Below are positions 8,169-17,680 of a DNA stretch of 64,000 nt, in pieces. Position 1 is the first letter of the stretch. Each line of letters begins with the position of its first letter. The notes under the pieces were generated by a model. It worked only from the letters and a program-made list of their open reading frames with translations, ran no database searches and was not told the origin of the DNA. The position numbers were made by a program, and so were the translations under genes. Origin of the DNA: Microvirga sp052114605 (lineage in GTDB: Bacteria > Pseudomonadota > Alphaproteobacteria > Rhizobiales > Beijerinckiaceae). Location: assembly GCF_052114605.1 (NCBI RefSeq), contig NZ_JBFRFB010000004.1:1-64000 (forward strand), given 5' to 3'.

Positions 8169-8459
8169 ATGCGACACATCCATCTCGACGAGGGCTTACG
8201 TTTGCGTTTTCCGGGCAGAAGCGAAGATTTCGACCAGGGTGTCGAGATCGGCATGTTGGCGGTCCTGATGGATCAGGAGATGCCCGAGTTCACCCGCTGG
8301 ATTTCCAAGGTCAATCTCGGCCAGGTCGAGGCCATCGCCAAGCAGATGGGCTATCGCGTGATCGAGAACGGCAGCGATGAGGAATGGATCGACCTGACCT
8401 TCCGCCATCACAGCGTGAAGTCGAAGCCGAACCTCCGGCTCGTTCATTCGGTAGGCTGA
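8169..8459 (+). CDS. conserved hypothetical protein, 96 aa
   Basis: Function not recognised. The ATG at 8169 gives MRHIHLDEGLRLRFPGRSED; an upstream alternative at 8079 adds 30 unlikely residues. The protein is soluble, mixed alpha/beta, with acidic clusters (DQEMPEFTRW, ENGSDEEWIDL) and a basic end. It ends 27 bp before a strong hairpin terminator, so it is probably monocistronic. Confidence 0.65.
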   Translation: MRHIHLDEGLRLRFPGRSEDFDQGVEIGMLAVLMDQEMPEFTRWISKVNLGQVEAIAKQMGYRVIENGSDEEWIDLTFRHHSVKSKPNLRLVHSVG

Positions 8460-8485
8460 GAGCCCTTTCTCTTCCCCAAACGAAA

Positions 8486-8517
8486 GAAGCCGCCCGAGGG
8501 CGGCTTCAATGCTTTTT
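8486..8517 (+). terminator. rho-independent terminator
   Basis: GAAGCCGCC and GGCGGCTTC form a 9-bp GC-rich stem with a CGAG tetraloop, followed by AATGCTTTTT. It lies between the 96-aa gene and bioY, which converge. AAACGAAA before the stem gives weaker symmetry for the minus strand. Confidence 0.8.
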
Positions 8518-8534
8518 GGTCTAGGCGCCTAAGC

Positions 8535-9137
8535 TTAGCCGTTGCGGCGGCTCACCAACCAGGCGGCCTGCATCAGGGCGACGGCGAGACCCGTCTTGAC
8601 CAGGGTTGCGGCGATGAAGGGTGCTGCGCCGACGGTCCAGGCCTTGGCGAAGGGCATCACCAGCGAGAGCTGAGAGAGGCCGGCCACGAAGATCAGGGCG
8701 TGGCCGACGGTCATCATGACGATGACGCGCAGAAGCGAACGGTCCCAGCCGCGCTCGGCCATGAAGCCAACGGCGACGGCAGCTGCCAGGAAGCCGAAGA
8801 GGAAGCCGCCCGTGGGGCCCATGAGGTAGCCGATGCCGGCCACCGGGCCGGCGAAGACCGGGAGGCCCATGGCGCCCTGGAGCAGATAAGCCGCGATGGT
8901 AGCGCCGCCGAGACGCCAGCCGTAGGAAGCGCCGATGACCAGCACCGCCAGGGTTTGCAGCGTCATGGGGACGTAGGGCAGCGGCACCTGCACCTTGGCC
9001 GAGAGAGTGAGCAGCACGACACCAATGGCCATGAGGGCAATGGCGCGCAGCGCGGCGAAGCGGGCGTCGTTCCGGGACGGCCAGATCAGGCCGGCGAGGG
9101 TCGACGGAGAGGACAGCGAAGAAGCGCCGGTCGTCAT
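8535..9137 (-). CDS. bioY: biotin transporter BioY
   Basis: 200-residue S component for biotin uptake, with about six membrane helices. The start at 9137 has CTGGAG ten bases upstream; the frame extends to 9236 without family resemblance. Diagnostic segments are LSAKVQVPLPYVPMTLQTLAV, LQGAMGLPVFAG and GPTGGFLFGF, the conserved biotin-binding loops. No bioMN (ATPase and T component) is adjacent, so it may act alone or share an energising module. An 11-bp palindrome ATAAGCCTTAT lies at 9180-9190, 43 bp upstream of the start. It is only loosely like the TTATAGATAA-type BioR box, so regulation by BioR is possible but unproven. Confidence 0.92.
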   Translation of the reverse strand: MTTGASSLSSPSTLAGLIWPSRNDARFAALRAIALMAIGVVLLTLSAKVQVPLPYVPMTLQTLAVLVIGASYGWRLGGATIAAYLLQGAMGLPVFAGPVAGIGYLMGPTGGFLFGFLAAAVAVGFMAERGWDRSLLRVIVMMTVGHALIFVAGLSQLSLVMPFAKAWTVGAAPFIAATLVKTGLAVALMQAAWLVSRRNG

Positions 9138-9313
9138 GAATGAAAACTCCAGATCATTCCGCCATTCGCAGGCGGACTCATAAGCCTTATAGGTGGGTCT
9201 GGCCGGGGCCTCAAGCGGTCCTAAAGTTGTTTCCACTTGCGTGAAATCATCTCTATTTCTTCGTTGCGTCGCATTTTCGACGGCGAACCGGCAGAGATTT
9301 CCAAGGACCTTTC

Positions 9314-10225
9314 ATGGCAGACGACCTCACCTTCGACACTCGCCCTCCTGCCCTCGCGGGGGAATGCATGCGCGTGAGCCCCCTCGTCCGCCGAATCGTC
9401 GCCAACAACCCTGGGCCCATCACCTTCACCGGCACCTGCACCTACATCGTCGGCACCGGCCAGGTCGCGATCATCGACCCGGGACCGGACAACCCGGAGC
9501 ATATCGCGGCCCTGCTCGATGCCGTGAAGGGCGAGACGGTGACCCATGTCGTCATCACTCACACCCATCGGGACCACTCCCCCGCCTCCCGGGCGATCCA
9601 GGCCGCCACGGGCGCGCGCATCGTCGGCTGCGGGCCGCACCGGAGCGCCCGCCCGCTCTTTTCCGGCGAGATCAACAAGCTTGAAGCAAGCTCCGACAAG
9701 GATTACGCGCCCGATCAGGAGATGACCGAGGGCGATGCGATCCGGGGACCCGGCTGGACGCTGGAAGCCCTGGCCACTCCCGGCCACATGGCCAACCACC
9801 TCGCCTTTGCCCTGCCGGAAGAAAAGGCGCTGTTTTCCGGCGATCACGTGATGGCCTGGTCCACCACCGTGGTTGCGCCGCCCGATGGCTCGATGAGCGA
9901 CTTCATGGCTTCCCTCGACAAGCTGAAAGGCCGGGACGAGACGCTCTATTGGCCTGGCCATGGCGGCCCCGTCCAGGATCCACAGCGCTTCGTGCGTGCC
10001 CTCACCCATCACCGCCGCCAGCGGGAAGCCTCGATCATGAACCGGCTGAATGCAGGCGACCGGACGATACCCGAGATCGTGGCCGCCATCTACCAGGGAC
10101 TGAACCCGGCCCTCGTGGGAGCGGCAGGCCTCTCGGTCTTCGCGCATCTGGAAGATCTGGTCGCAAGGGGGCAAGCCGTGACGGATGGCATGCCCGCCCT
10201 CGACAGTGTTTACCGGCCTGCTTGA
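9314..10225 (+). CDS. MBL-fold metallo-hydrolase (LACTB2-like)
   Basis: 303 residues. Metallo-beta-lactamase fold with HTHRDH at 83-88 (two-metal site), ATPGHMANHLAF, LFSGDHVM and WPGHGGPV supplying the remaining ligands. A C-terminal winged-helix segment (about 230-303, NRLNAGDRTIPEIVAAIYQGL) matches the tail found in LACTB2-type hydrolases. Those human and bacterial relatives include an endoribonuclease, but the substrate here is unknown. The gene converges on the DUF1499 gene with only 7 bp between them. Confidence 0.85.
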   Translation: MADDLTFDTRPPALAGECMRVSPLVRRIVANNPGPITFTGTCTYIVGTGQVAIIDPGPDNPEHIAALLDAVKGETVTHVVITHTHRDHSPASRAIQAATGARIVGCGPHRSARPLFSGEINKLEASSDKDYAPDQEMTEGDAIRGPGWTLEALATPGHMANHLAFALPEEKALFSGDHVMAWSTTVVAPPDGSMSDFMASLDKLKGRDETLYWPGHGGPVQDPQRFVRALTHHRRQREASIMNRLNAGDRTIPEIVAAIYQGLNPALVGAAGLSVFAHLEDLVARGQAVTDGMPALDSVYRPA

Positions 10226-10232
10226 ATTCCGA

Positions 10233-11012
10233 TCAGTTCAGCGCGATCGCGAGGTCGGCGGTTGCCTCCAGGAAATCGCGGATGCGCTTGGCGTTCGTGC
10301 CGAGATCGTGAGTGCCGAACCGTGAGGCCGAGCGGATATCGATGCGGGTGCCGTCCACGCGCGGACGGATGCGGATCGTCACGTCCTCGGGAATTTTCAG
10401 GAGGAATGTGTGGTCCACCGCTTCGAGGCGGCCCGCACCGGTGCGCCCGCCGGGGGGCACGGCCTCAATCACCTGCCAGCCGAAATTCTGCGCGGCCTTC
10501 TGCACGAGACCGAAGGCTTCCTCCGGACCGACATCGAGGGTAAGAGGCGCGATCTGCACATAGGACTCACGCTGCAGCTCGCGCGCTTCCGGCGTTGCAT
10601 CGGGCGGCACGCGCCCTGCCCGCGCGTCGAGCGCGGCACGGGAGCGGGAAAACTGAGGCGGGTCGTCCGTATCGGTGCTGACATCGCTGATCGCGGGGAG
10701 CGTCACGGCCTTGAGGCCCATATAGGCCGGATAACCGAGCACGAGGGCTGCGAGCACGAGGCCCTTGATGGCGCTGCCGAGGCCCCGCCTTCCCTCCTGC
10801 CAGATGCGGATGAAGGCCACGAGCGATAGGATCACGGCAAGAACCGCGACGGCGAGGCCGGTCCCGAGCGCGATGAAGCCCGATTGATAATCGATGCGCG
10901 CGAAGCGGATCAGCAAGACCGCGATCACCGTCACGACGAGCGAGAACCACGCCAGCCTGGGCGACCACTTTGCCGGACGGGAATAAGGTTCTTCGAGGAT
11001 GAGGCGACGCAT
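10233..11012 (-). CDS. DUF1499 domain membrane protein
   Basis: 259 residues. Three hydrophobic segments occur in the first 105 residues (LAWFSLVVTVIAVLLIRFA, LAVAVLAVILSLVAFI, GLVLAALVLGYPAYMGL). A C-terminal DUF1499 domain follows, marked by DVTIRIRP, TRIDIRSASRFGTHDLGTNAKRI. Function unknown; the soluble part probably faces the periplasm. The start codon overlaps the stop of the upstream M48 protease by one base (TGATG), suggesting translational coupling. Confidence 0.8.
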   Translation of the reverse strand: MRRLILEEPYSRPAKWSPRLAWFSLVVTVIAVLLIRFARIDYQSGFIALGTGLAVAVLAVILSLVAFIRIWQEGRRGLGSAIKGLVLAALVLGYPAYMGLKAVTLPAISDVSTDTDDPPQFSRSRAALDARAGRVPPDATPEARELQRESYVQIAPLTLDVGPEEAFGLVQKAAQNFGWQVIEAVPPGGRTGAGRLEAVDHTFLLKIPEDVTIRIRPRVDGTRIDIRSASRFGTHDLGTNAKRIRDFLEATADLAIALN

Positions 11013-12091
11013 CAGGTGGGTTTACAGATCTCTTTGATGGCGCGCCACTCCTCTTGTGTGAGAAGAGGCTCGCCGGGCTTGGAAGGCACCAGTTTCTCCA
11101 GAGCTTTCAAGCGCTGATCGGTAACCGGGTGGGTAGACAGAAAAGCGGGAAGCTTGCTTTCGTTCCCATCCTCGTCATCTTCATCGCCTTCGATGCGTTT
11201 GAGCAACTGTGCCATCGGATGCGCGGGCCGCCCGAGAGTGATCATGGCCTGCCCGGCGAAGTCGTCCGCAGCCGTCTCGGCCTCGCGGGAGTGAGCGCTG
11301 TTGATGAGATATTCGCTGGCGAAGACGATCGCGCCGCCACCCGTCACATCGCCGAAGAGCAGGCCGAGAAGATAGGACGTTCCGCCCGACTGGATCATCT
11401 TGCGCAAGCCATCGCGATTAGCCACATGGCCGATCTCGTGAGCAAGGACGCCCGCTAGTTCATCGGCGGTTTCCGCCTTGTCGAGAAGCGCCTGGAAGAC
11501 ATAGATCTTGCCGCCCGGAAGCGCGATGGCGTTGGGGATCTTGGATTCGAGCACGGCGATGTCGAGATCGAGCTCGACGCCGTTTGCTTTCTTGAGACGG
11601 TTCGTGAGCGTCTCTAATGCAGCGATTCCGGGCTTCTCGCTGCAGACCTTGCCGCCGAGCAGCGCCTTCACCTGATTGTCCACCGCCGTGCCGAACCGCT
11701 TCTCGATGGCAGGCGGAATGAGCGGCGTCAGCTTCTCGGCGAAAATGGGGATCAGGAACGCGACGCAGAGGATGATGGAGGCTGCGGCCGCAAGCGACCA
11801 GAACAGGATGCGGCCCGTGCGCTCCTTCGATTCTCCACCGTCGAGGCGAAGGCAATGCGCGCGGATGGCGGCCTGATCGGTGGGATCGGTGACATCGAGC
11901 CGGGCAAGCAATGGGCCGCCATCACAGGTGAGACGCAGCATGCCCTCGGGCGCATCCTTGCGGCGCACGGCACCTGTCGGCCAGGAGGCAATCCACTCGC
12001 CTCCCTCGTTAATGTCGAGGCTGGATGCGGTGACCTTGAGGGAGACCGTCCTGCGCCGGGCGCTCTCGCCATCATAGAACACCGCATCCAT
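11012..12091 (-). CDS. M48 family membrane metalloprotease
   Basis: 359 residues. N-terminal soluble domain (1-85), one membrane helix near 95-117 (ILFWSLAAAASIILCVAFLI), then a zinc protease domain with HEIGH at 218-222 and a downstream Glu ligand in REAETAADDFAGQAM. Families of this type (YfgC/BepA- and LoiP-like) act on misfolded envelope proteins. It lies 9 bp downstream of a DUF898 membrane protein and is coupled to DUF1499, suggesting a shared envelope role for the three-gene unit. No signal peptide cleavage site; it is probably anchored with the catalytic domain outside. Confidence 0.85.
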   Translation of the reverse strand: MDAVFYDGESARRRTVSLKVTASSLDINEGGEWIASWPTGAVRRKDAPEGMLRLTCDGGPLLARLDVTDPTDQAAIRAHCLRLDGGESKERTGRILFWSLAAAASIILCVAFLIPIFAEKLTPLIPPAIEKRFGTAVDNQVKALLGGKVCSEKPGIAALETLTNRLKKANGVELDLDIAVLESKIPNAIALPGGKIYVFQALLDKAETADELAGVLAHEIGHVANRDGLRKMIQSGGTSYLLGLLFGDVTGGGAIVFASEYLINSAHSREAETAADDFAGQAMITLGRPAHPMAQLLKRIEGDEDDEDGNESKLPAFLSTHPVTDQRLKALEKLVPSKPGEPLLTQEEWRAIKEICKPT

Positions 12092-12100
12092 GGTTCGACC

Positions 12101-13315
12101 TCAAATGCCTGCGTTGAAATCGAGCGCGTCGGCGAGGCCCTCGCCCAGCACGCCCGAAGGTTGGCCGGCAGCGACAGCCGCATCGAGCGCGGGCAGGTTG
12201 GACACGCTCGTCGAGCTAACGACGGCAGCCCAGAGACCGCGAGTGAAGAAGTAGCGCTTGATCACGCCGAACCCAAAGAAAAAGACCAAAACGGCAACCA
12301 TGGTCATGATGCCGATGCTGACAGAGGCAGCGATCAGTTCAGCCTTCAAGACATCCAGAGGGTCCTCGAGGAACAATGCGCTCAATCCCACCAGAAGACC
12401 GGCAGCGAGGAGTGCCACGATGATGAGCCCAATGGACGAAAAAAGCACCTTGAAAAACAAACCATAGATCGAGCCTGCCCGAAGGTTGCTAGTCACGATG
12501 ACACCGCCGAAGCGCAAGCCGTCGATATGCCAACGCGTGAACACAGCAAGCATCAGCGGCCAAAAGAAAATCAACGAGAAAATAGCTAGGAAAGCCAACG
12601 TGCCAAAAGCCAATGCATGCGTAGGATAAACCTTGGTCAGCATGAAACTGGTAGTGACGCTGCCGATGAAGACCGCAAGACCTAGAGCCCAAATCCACCA
12701 ACCGCGCTTGAACAGCGTCCAGCCGGTTCCTAGGAAGTCGCCCTGAACCGTACCGAAATAGGTATGACGCATCCGGTAGCGCTCAAGAGAGGCCATTGCC
12801 CATGGAAGAGCAAGGCCGAGGGTGAGAATCACCGCGAGATCCCACAAAACCGCGCGGAGCGTGTAGGCCCAGCCGGAGCCCTTCATCCAGAAGCGTATGC
12901 CCCGGAAGATCGTTCGCGTAGCGCGATACCGGCGGGCGCGATAGCTCCCGAAATGGGCAAGCACGTACATGATGAAAAAGAGCGGCAAGCTCGCGAAAGC
13001 TCTTAGCTCTTCAAGCATCAAGGCAACAATGAAATTGCCGATATAGATCGGCGCCAGAACGGCGAGCGCGATCAGGAAGCCGATCAGCAACTCCTTCGCA
13101 GTGCCGGTATACTCGAAAGCCTCGCCCTCGACCTGTGTATTGGCCCAGAGATGGCGGCGGATCTTCGTGTTGAGCCAGAAACGGTAGAAACCGAACGTGG
13201 GGATCTGAAGCAGGCTTCCTTTGATCAGCATCTTCAGGAATTCACCCCGCATGCCCGCGAATGACATACGGGATGGTTGTGGCGCGGTGAGCCGAAAGCT
13301 GGCTGGGGCGTTCAT
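12101..13315 (-). CDS. YjgN/DUF898 family membrane protein
   Basis: 404 residues with roughly 8 to 10 membrane helices. The DUF898 signature appears twice in outline: FLKMLIKGSLLQIPTFGFYRFWLNTKIRRHLW, where the Trp/Arg-rich motif follows the first helix, and FWMKGSGWAYTLRAVLWDLAVILTLGLALPW with SLERYRMRHTYFG. Function of the family is unknown. It heads the DUF898-M48-DUF1499 run; the DNA at 12480-12660 is somewhat less GC-rich than the rest of the gene. The ATG at 13315 gives a normal N-terminus. Confidence 0.85.
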   Translation of the reverse strand: MNAPASFRLTAPQPSRMSFAGMRGEFLKMLIKGSLLQIPTFGFYRFWLNTKIRRHLWANTQVEGEAFEYTGTAKELLIGFLIALAVLAPIYIGNFIVALMLEELRAFASLPLFFIMYVLAHFGSYRARRYRATRTIFRGIRFWMKGSGWAYTLRAVLWDLAVILTLGLALPWAMASLERYRMRHTYFGTVQGDFLGTGWTLFKRGWWIWALGLAVFIGSVTTSFMLTKVYPTHALAFGTLAFLAIFSLIFFWPLMLAVFTRWHIDGLRFGGVIVTSNLRAGSIYGLFFKVLFSSIGLIIVALLAAGLLVGLSALFLEDPLDVLKAELIAASVSIGIMTMVAVLVFFFGFGVIKRYFFTRGLWAAVVSSTSVSNLPALDAAVAAGQPSGVLGEGLADALDFNAGI

Positions 13316-13515
13316 GGTTTCAACCTACAGGGAAGTCTCACAACGCCTTAGCATGATCTTGTTATTTTGGAACATTATGCTTTCCGACCGCTCAGCATTA
13401 TTCACTCTTTCCGTGACGTTTGTCTCAAGAGCCAGATCGCGAGCCCACAAACTTCGAGGGATGACGGGACAGATTGTTTCGATGTAAACTGTCAGTCTGT
13501 ATCAGGAGCCTGCCT

Positions 13516-14004
13516 TTGACGTCCCCGTCCCCTGCCACTCTCGACCAGGAAGCGGATCCGCTTCGCATCTGGTTCCGCTTCATCCGCCTGCATCGCCGCG
13601 CCATGAACACGGTCGCCAGCGAGCTGAAGGTGCTGGGCCTCTCGATCCCGCAATTCGACCTGCTCTCCACCCTGACCGAGCGCGAGGGCATGAGTCAGCA
13701 GGAGCTGGCGGAACGGCTCTACGTGACGAAGGGCAATGTCTCCGGCCTGCTCGATCGCATGGTGGAGGCCGACCTCGTGGAGCGGCGCGCGATTCCGGGA
13801 GACCGGCGCTCCAACGCTCTCTATCTCACGAAGAAAGGCCGCGACCTTGCCGAGAAGGGCATCGCGGCCCAGCGCGCCTATGTGACGCGGAGCCTCGGGT
13901 CCCTCCCCGCCGAGGATCTGGCCGATCTCGAACGCATCGTCCTTGCGTGGCGCGAGCGGGCCCGCGCGGACGAGGAAGCGACGCTCGCCCGATTGCGGGG
14001 ATAA
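13516..14004 (+). CDS. MarR family transcriptional regulator
   Basis: 162 residues. The start chosen is a TTG at 13516 because AGGAG lies 7 bases upstream (13504-13508); an earlier in-frame TTG at 13474 has no such site. The winged helix-turn-helix runs from LGLSIPQFDLLSTLTEREGMSQQELAERL to VTKGNVSGLLDRMVEADLVER, with the wing DRRSNALYLTKKG. The DNA before the gene has near-symmetric ends ACAGATTG (13470) and CAGTCTGT (13493), which could be an autoregulatory operator. It lies 5 bp upstream of a patatin gene, so it may regulate lipid-related functions. Confidence 0.88.
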   Translation: MTSPSPATLDQEADPLRIWFRFIRLHRRAMNTVASELKVLGLSIPQFDLLSTLTEREGMSQQELAERLYVTKGNVSGLLDRMVEADLVERRAIPGDRRSNALYLTKKGRDLAEKGIAAQRAYVTRSLGSLPAEDLADLERIVLAWRERARADEEATLARLRG

Positions 14005-14009
14005 CCCTC

Positions 14010-14855
14010 ATGTTCGACGCCATCGCCTTCGCGGGAGGCGGCAACCGCTGCTACTGGCAAGGCGGCTTCTGGGAGGCCGCGTCTCCCCTGCTCAGCCTCA
14101 AGCCGAGCCTGATCGCCGGCGTGAGCGCGGGCGCCTGGTCCGCCTGCTACAGCCTGCTCGGCCTCGGCCAACGCGTGAATGCCATGGTCGTGGAAGGATG
14201 CAGCCAGGGGCGGCGCAATTTCGAGTGGCGCGCATGGCGCAGCGAGGGCTCGCCCTGGCCGGTCGCCTTCATGTATCGCAGCCTTATCGAGGCGATCATC
14301 GACGATGCGGCGCTAGAGCGTCTCAAGCGCGGTCCCGACGTCCTGATCGGACTCGCCCGCAAGCCGCGACGCCTTCCGCTGGCCCTCGCGGTGCCGCTCG
14401 GCATCGCCACCTACCAGATCGAGAAGAAATGGCGCTCTCCCGTGCATCCGCGCGGCGGCAGGGCGCTCGGCTTCAGCCCTGAATTCCTGCACATGCAGGA
14501 TCTGTCATCAGCCGCCGAACTCTCGGCGGCGCTCATGGCAAGCGCCAGCGTGCCGCCCTTCATGCCCATAGGCCGCGTCGGAGGCATGGCGGCGCTCGAT
14601 GGCGGCCTCGTCGACAACGTGCCCATCGAGCCGCTGCTGCCGGTGGAGGCCGAAGGCGGCAGGACATTGGTCATTCTCTCCCGGCTCTACCGCACCTTTC
14701 CGCAGGTCGAAGGCCGCACCTACATCCAGCCGTCCGGACCGGTCCCCGTCGGGCAATTCGACATCACCAACCCGGCCGGGATCAGGGGAGCCTATGAGAT
14801 GGGTCTGAGGGACGGCGAGGCTTTCGCGAAGCGTGTGCGGGCACACAGAGCCTGA
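14010..14855 (+). CDS. patatin-like phospholipase family protein
   Basis: 281 residues. The first residues MFDAIAFAGGGNRCYWQGG carry the Gly-rich oxyanion loop; GVSAG has the nucleophile Ser39; LDGGLVDN holds the dyad Asp near residue 197. These are the three marks of patatin lipid acyl hydrolases. No signal peptide, so likely cytoplasmic or membrane-associated. The ATG follows the marR stop by 5 bp; an ATG at 13947 inside marR was rejected because it adds 21 residues outside the family. Confidence 0.87.
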   Translation: MFDAIAFAGGGNRCYWQGGFWEAASPLLSLKPSLIAGVSAGAWSACYSLLGLGQRVNAMVVEGCSQGRRNFEWRAWRSEGSPWPVAFMYRSLIEAIIDDAALERLKRGPDVLIGLARKPRRLPLALAVPLGIATYQIEKKWRSPVHPRGGRALGFSPEFLHMQDLSSAAELSAALMASASVPPFMPIGRVGGMAALDGGLVDNVPIEPLLPVEAEGGRTLVILSRLYRTFPQVEGRTYIQPSGPVPVGQFDITNPAGIRGAYEMGLRDGEAFAKRVRAHRA

Positions 14856-14914
14856 CGATACGTAGCCTTTAAAGCTGCATACCTATCGCAACGTAAGCTT
14901 TGAAGGGCACGCAT

Positions 14915-15400
14915 ATGACACCACGCTGGATCGAATCCCTTCTGTCGAGCAGCATGACGGAAACGACGGCTCGCATCGTCCTGACCTTCCCATTCTGGGG
15001 AAGCGGGCTTGCGAAATTGCTCAACTTCCCGGGCGGCATGGCGGAGATGAGCCAGTTTGGCCTGGAGCCCGCGTGGTTTTACAACAGCCTGACGATCTTC
15101 GTTCAACTGACGGGCTCGGCCCTCATCATCACGAATCGTCTGACCTGGCTCGGCGCCGGCGCGCTCGGCATCTTCACCTTCCTCACCATTCCCATTGTCC
15201 ATGCCTTCTGGCGTTTCGATGGCGAGCAGGCGATCAGGGCGTTCCATACCTCCGGCGAGCATATGGGCATGATCGGCGCGCTGGTTCTCGTCTCCATTCT
15301 GGCTGTGCGCTCAAAGCCCGCGCCTGCATCGGAGGATGAGACATTTGGCCTGCCCCTGCCTGGCGCCCCTCTGCAAGACGATAGATTGTTGCGCCATTAA
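14915..15400 (+). CDS. DoxX family membrane protein
   Basis: 161 residues, about four helices. ARIVLTFPFWGSGLAKLLNFPGG is the DoxX entry motif (first helix then a basic Lys-Leu pair), followed by VQLTGSALIITNRLTWLGAG and a helix ending IPIVHAFWRF, with GEHMGMIGALVLVSILAV last. ATG at 14915 has GAAGG about nine bases upstream; the TTG at 14900 is less likely. Only 59 bp after the patatin gene, so it may be co-transcribed. It shares family but little sequence with the doxX-like gene at 6715. Confidence 0.78.
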   Translation: MTPRWIESLLSSSMTETTARIVLTFPFWGSGLAKLLNFPGGMAEMSQFGLEPAWFYNSLTIFVQLTGSALIITNRLTWLGAGALGIFTFLTIPIVHAFWRFDGEQAIRAFHTSGEHMGMIGALVLVSILAVRSKPAPASEDETFGLPLPGAPLQDDRLLRH

Positions 15401-15530
15401 TCTTGGATTAAGCTTGAATCCAGCATCTGTTGGAAAAGCAGAGCAAAAGCCGCCCGCCGCCCTGATGGGGCCACGGCGGAACAAAATATCGGGGTGGACC
15501 AAAGGCTGCACCCGAACAGGAGGATACGCC

Positions 15531-15722
15531 ATGACCAAGCAAGCTCAGATCCTGGAGCAACGCTCCAACGGCGAAACCGACGCGTCGGTCGTCCCGGCCT
15601 TCAAGCCCGTCGCCCTTCCCGCCCTCGCCGCCGCCATGCGCTCGGCTCGGACGCAACCGAGCAAGCCGAAGGAAACCGCACCGCCGGCGATCCTTCGCAA
15701 GGAAGCGGTGGTGGGCCGCTAA
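15531..15722 (+). CDS. small hypothetical protein, 63 aa
   Basis: Strong Shine-Dalgarno AGGAGG seven bases before ATG and a canonical terminator right after the stop support a real short gene. The sequence begins MTKQAQILEQRSNGETDASV and is Ala/Pro-rich with a basic end; it looks disordered. No function recognised. The open frame runs upstream to 15336, but that part lacks a start with a ribosome site. Confidence 0.6.
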   Translation: MTKQAQILEQRSNGETDASVVPAFKPVALPALAAAMRSARTQPSKPKETAPPAILRKEAVVGR

Positions 15723-15733
15723 GCCCCAAACAA

Positions 15734-15763
15734 AAAAGCGCCCTTCGGGGCGCTTTTCTTTTC
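15734..15763. terminator. bidirectional rho-independent terminator
   Basis: AAAAGCGCCC TTCG GGGCGCTTTT with an A-rich left flank and TTTTCTTTTCTT to the right. The U-runs are good on both strands, serving the 63-aa gene (plus) and the L,D-transpeptidase gene (minus) that converge here. Confidence 0.9.
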
Positions 15764-15789
15764 TTGCATCAGCGAAAGCAGGCTCGCCG

Positions 15790-16377
15790 TTATCGGACGA
15801 TGACCTTCGTGTTCAGGGCGACCCGGTTGTAGAGGTCGATCACGTCGATGTTGCGCATGCGGATGCAGCCGGACGACACGGCCAGTCCGATCTTCTCCGG
15901 CTCGTTGGTGCCGTGGATGCGGTAGAGCGTGTCCTGATTGCCCTCGTAGAGGTAGAGAGCACGGGCGCCGAGCGGGTTGTTGGGACCGCCCTTCGTGAAC
16001 TGCACGTGCGGCCAGCGGACCTTCATCTCGGCGGGCGGGTTCCAATCCGGCCATTCCGCTTTGCGGGCAATGCGCGTGGTGCCGGTGAAGCCATAAGCCT
16101 CGTCGCCGACAGCAACGCCGTAGCGAATGGCCTTCTTGTTGTCCTGCACGTAGTAGAGGAAGCGGTTCTTGGTATCCACGACGATGGTGCCGGGCGCCTC
16201 GCCGGTCGGATCCTCGACGATATAGCGGGCATAGCGCGGCTCTTCCTGGGCCTTCGGCACCTGCGCCATCCATTCCGTATCGCGAGCAGAAACCTGGGGT
16301 TCCGGCACGCCTTGGAAAGTACAGCCGGCCAGGACGGTCAGGGTTGCGGCGAGAACGAGAAGGCGAGAGAGGCGCAT
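15790..16377 (-). CDS. L,D-transpeptidase (YkuD) lipoprotein
   Basis: 195 residues. The start at 16377 yields a lipoprotein signal MRLSRLLVLAATLTVLAGC with the lipobox Cys at 19; the longer start at 16437 would bury it. The YkuD catalytic motif is complete: HGTNEP with His155 and SSGCIRMRN with the nucleophile Cys171. These enzymes make 3-3 peptidoglycan cross-links or attach proteins to peptidoglycan in the periplasm; the lipid anchor would place it at a membrane. Monocistronic, ending at the shared terminator. Confidence 0.9.
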   Translation of the reverse strand: MRLSRLLVLAATLTVLAGCTFQGVPEPQVSARDTEWMAQVPKAQEEPRYARYIVEDPTGEAPGTIVVDTKNRFLYYVQDNKKAIRYGVAVGDEAYGFTGTTRIARKAEWPDWNPPAEMKVRWPHVQFTKGGPNNPLGARALYLYEGNQDTLYRIHGTNEPEKIGLAVSSGCIRMRNIDVIDLYNRVALNTKVIVR

Positions 16378-16578
16378 TGGAAAGAGCTCTACTGCGCTGC
16401 TCAAAAAAGCAGCTGTTGAAACGTTACGTCGCGACACAGGAACAACTTACCTTACGTCATCCCGACGAATCATCCGAACAATGGCACGGCTGCAGCCGAA
16501 TGGGTGTTGCATTGCAACAACATGGACAACGGCTTGAGAGGCTGCGACACTCTTTGTCCACGCCATTTAAGGGCATTC

Positions 16579-17520
<942 letters not shown>

Positions 17521-17536
17521 CGTTCACACACGTCGC

Positions 17537-17626
17537 TGTCATGGCCGGGCTTGTCCCGGCCACCCCGTTCCGAAGAGCACGGCGCCTCGATGCATCGGGA
17601 TCACCGGCACAAGGCCGGTGATGACG
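17537..17626. repeat. interspersed repeat with CATGGCCGGGCTTGTCCCGGCCA palindrome (partial sequence family D, copy 1)
   Basis: Between the HDAC-like and ribB genes. The first palindrome, GGCCGGG/CCCGGCC, spans about 17539-17562. A second one, ATCACCGGC and GCCGGTGAT, spans about 17599-17624. Related ATGGCCGG...CCGGCCA copies occur at 54451 and 55708. No terminator U-run. Confidence 0.7.
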
Positions 17627-17680
17627 TCAGAGGTGTCCATCCACTCAGCAGTACCATTTCGCCCGAGAGCTTGAGAGCCA

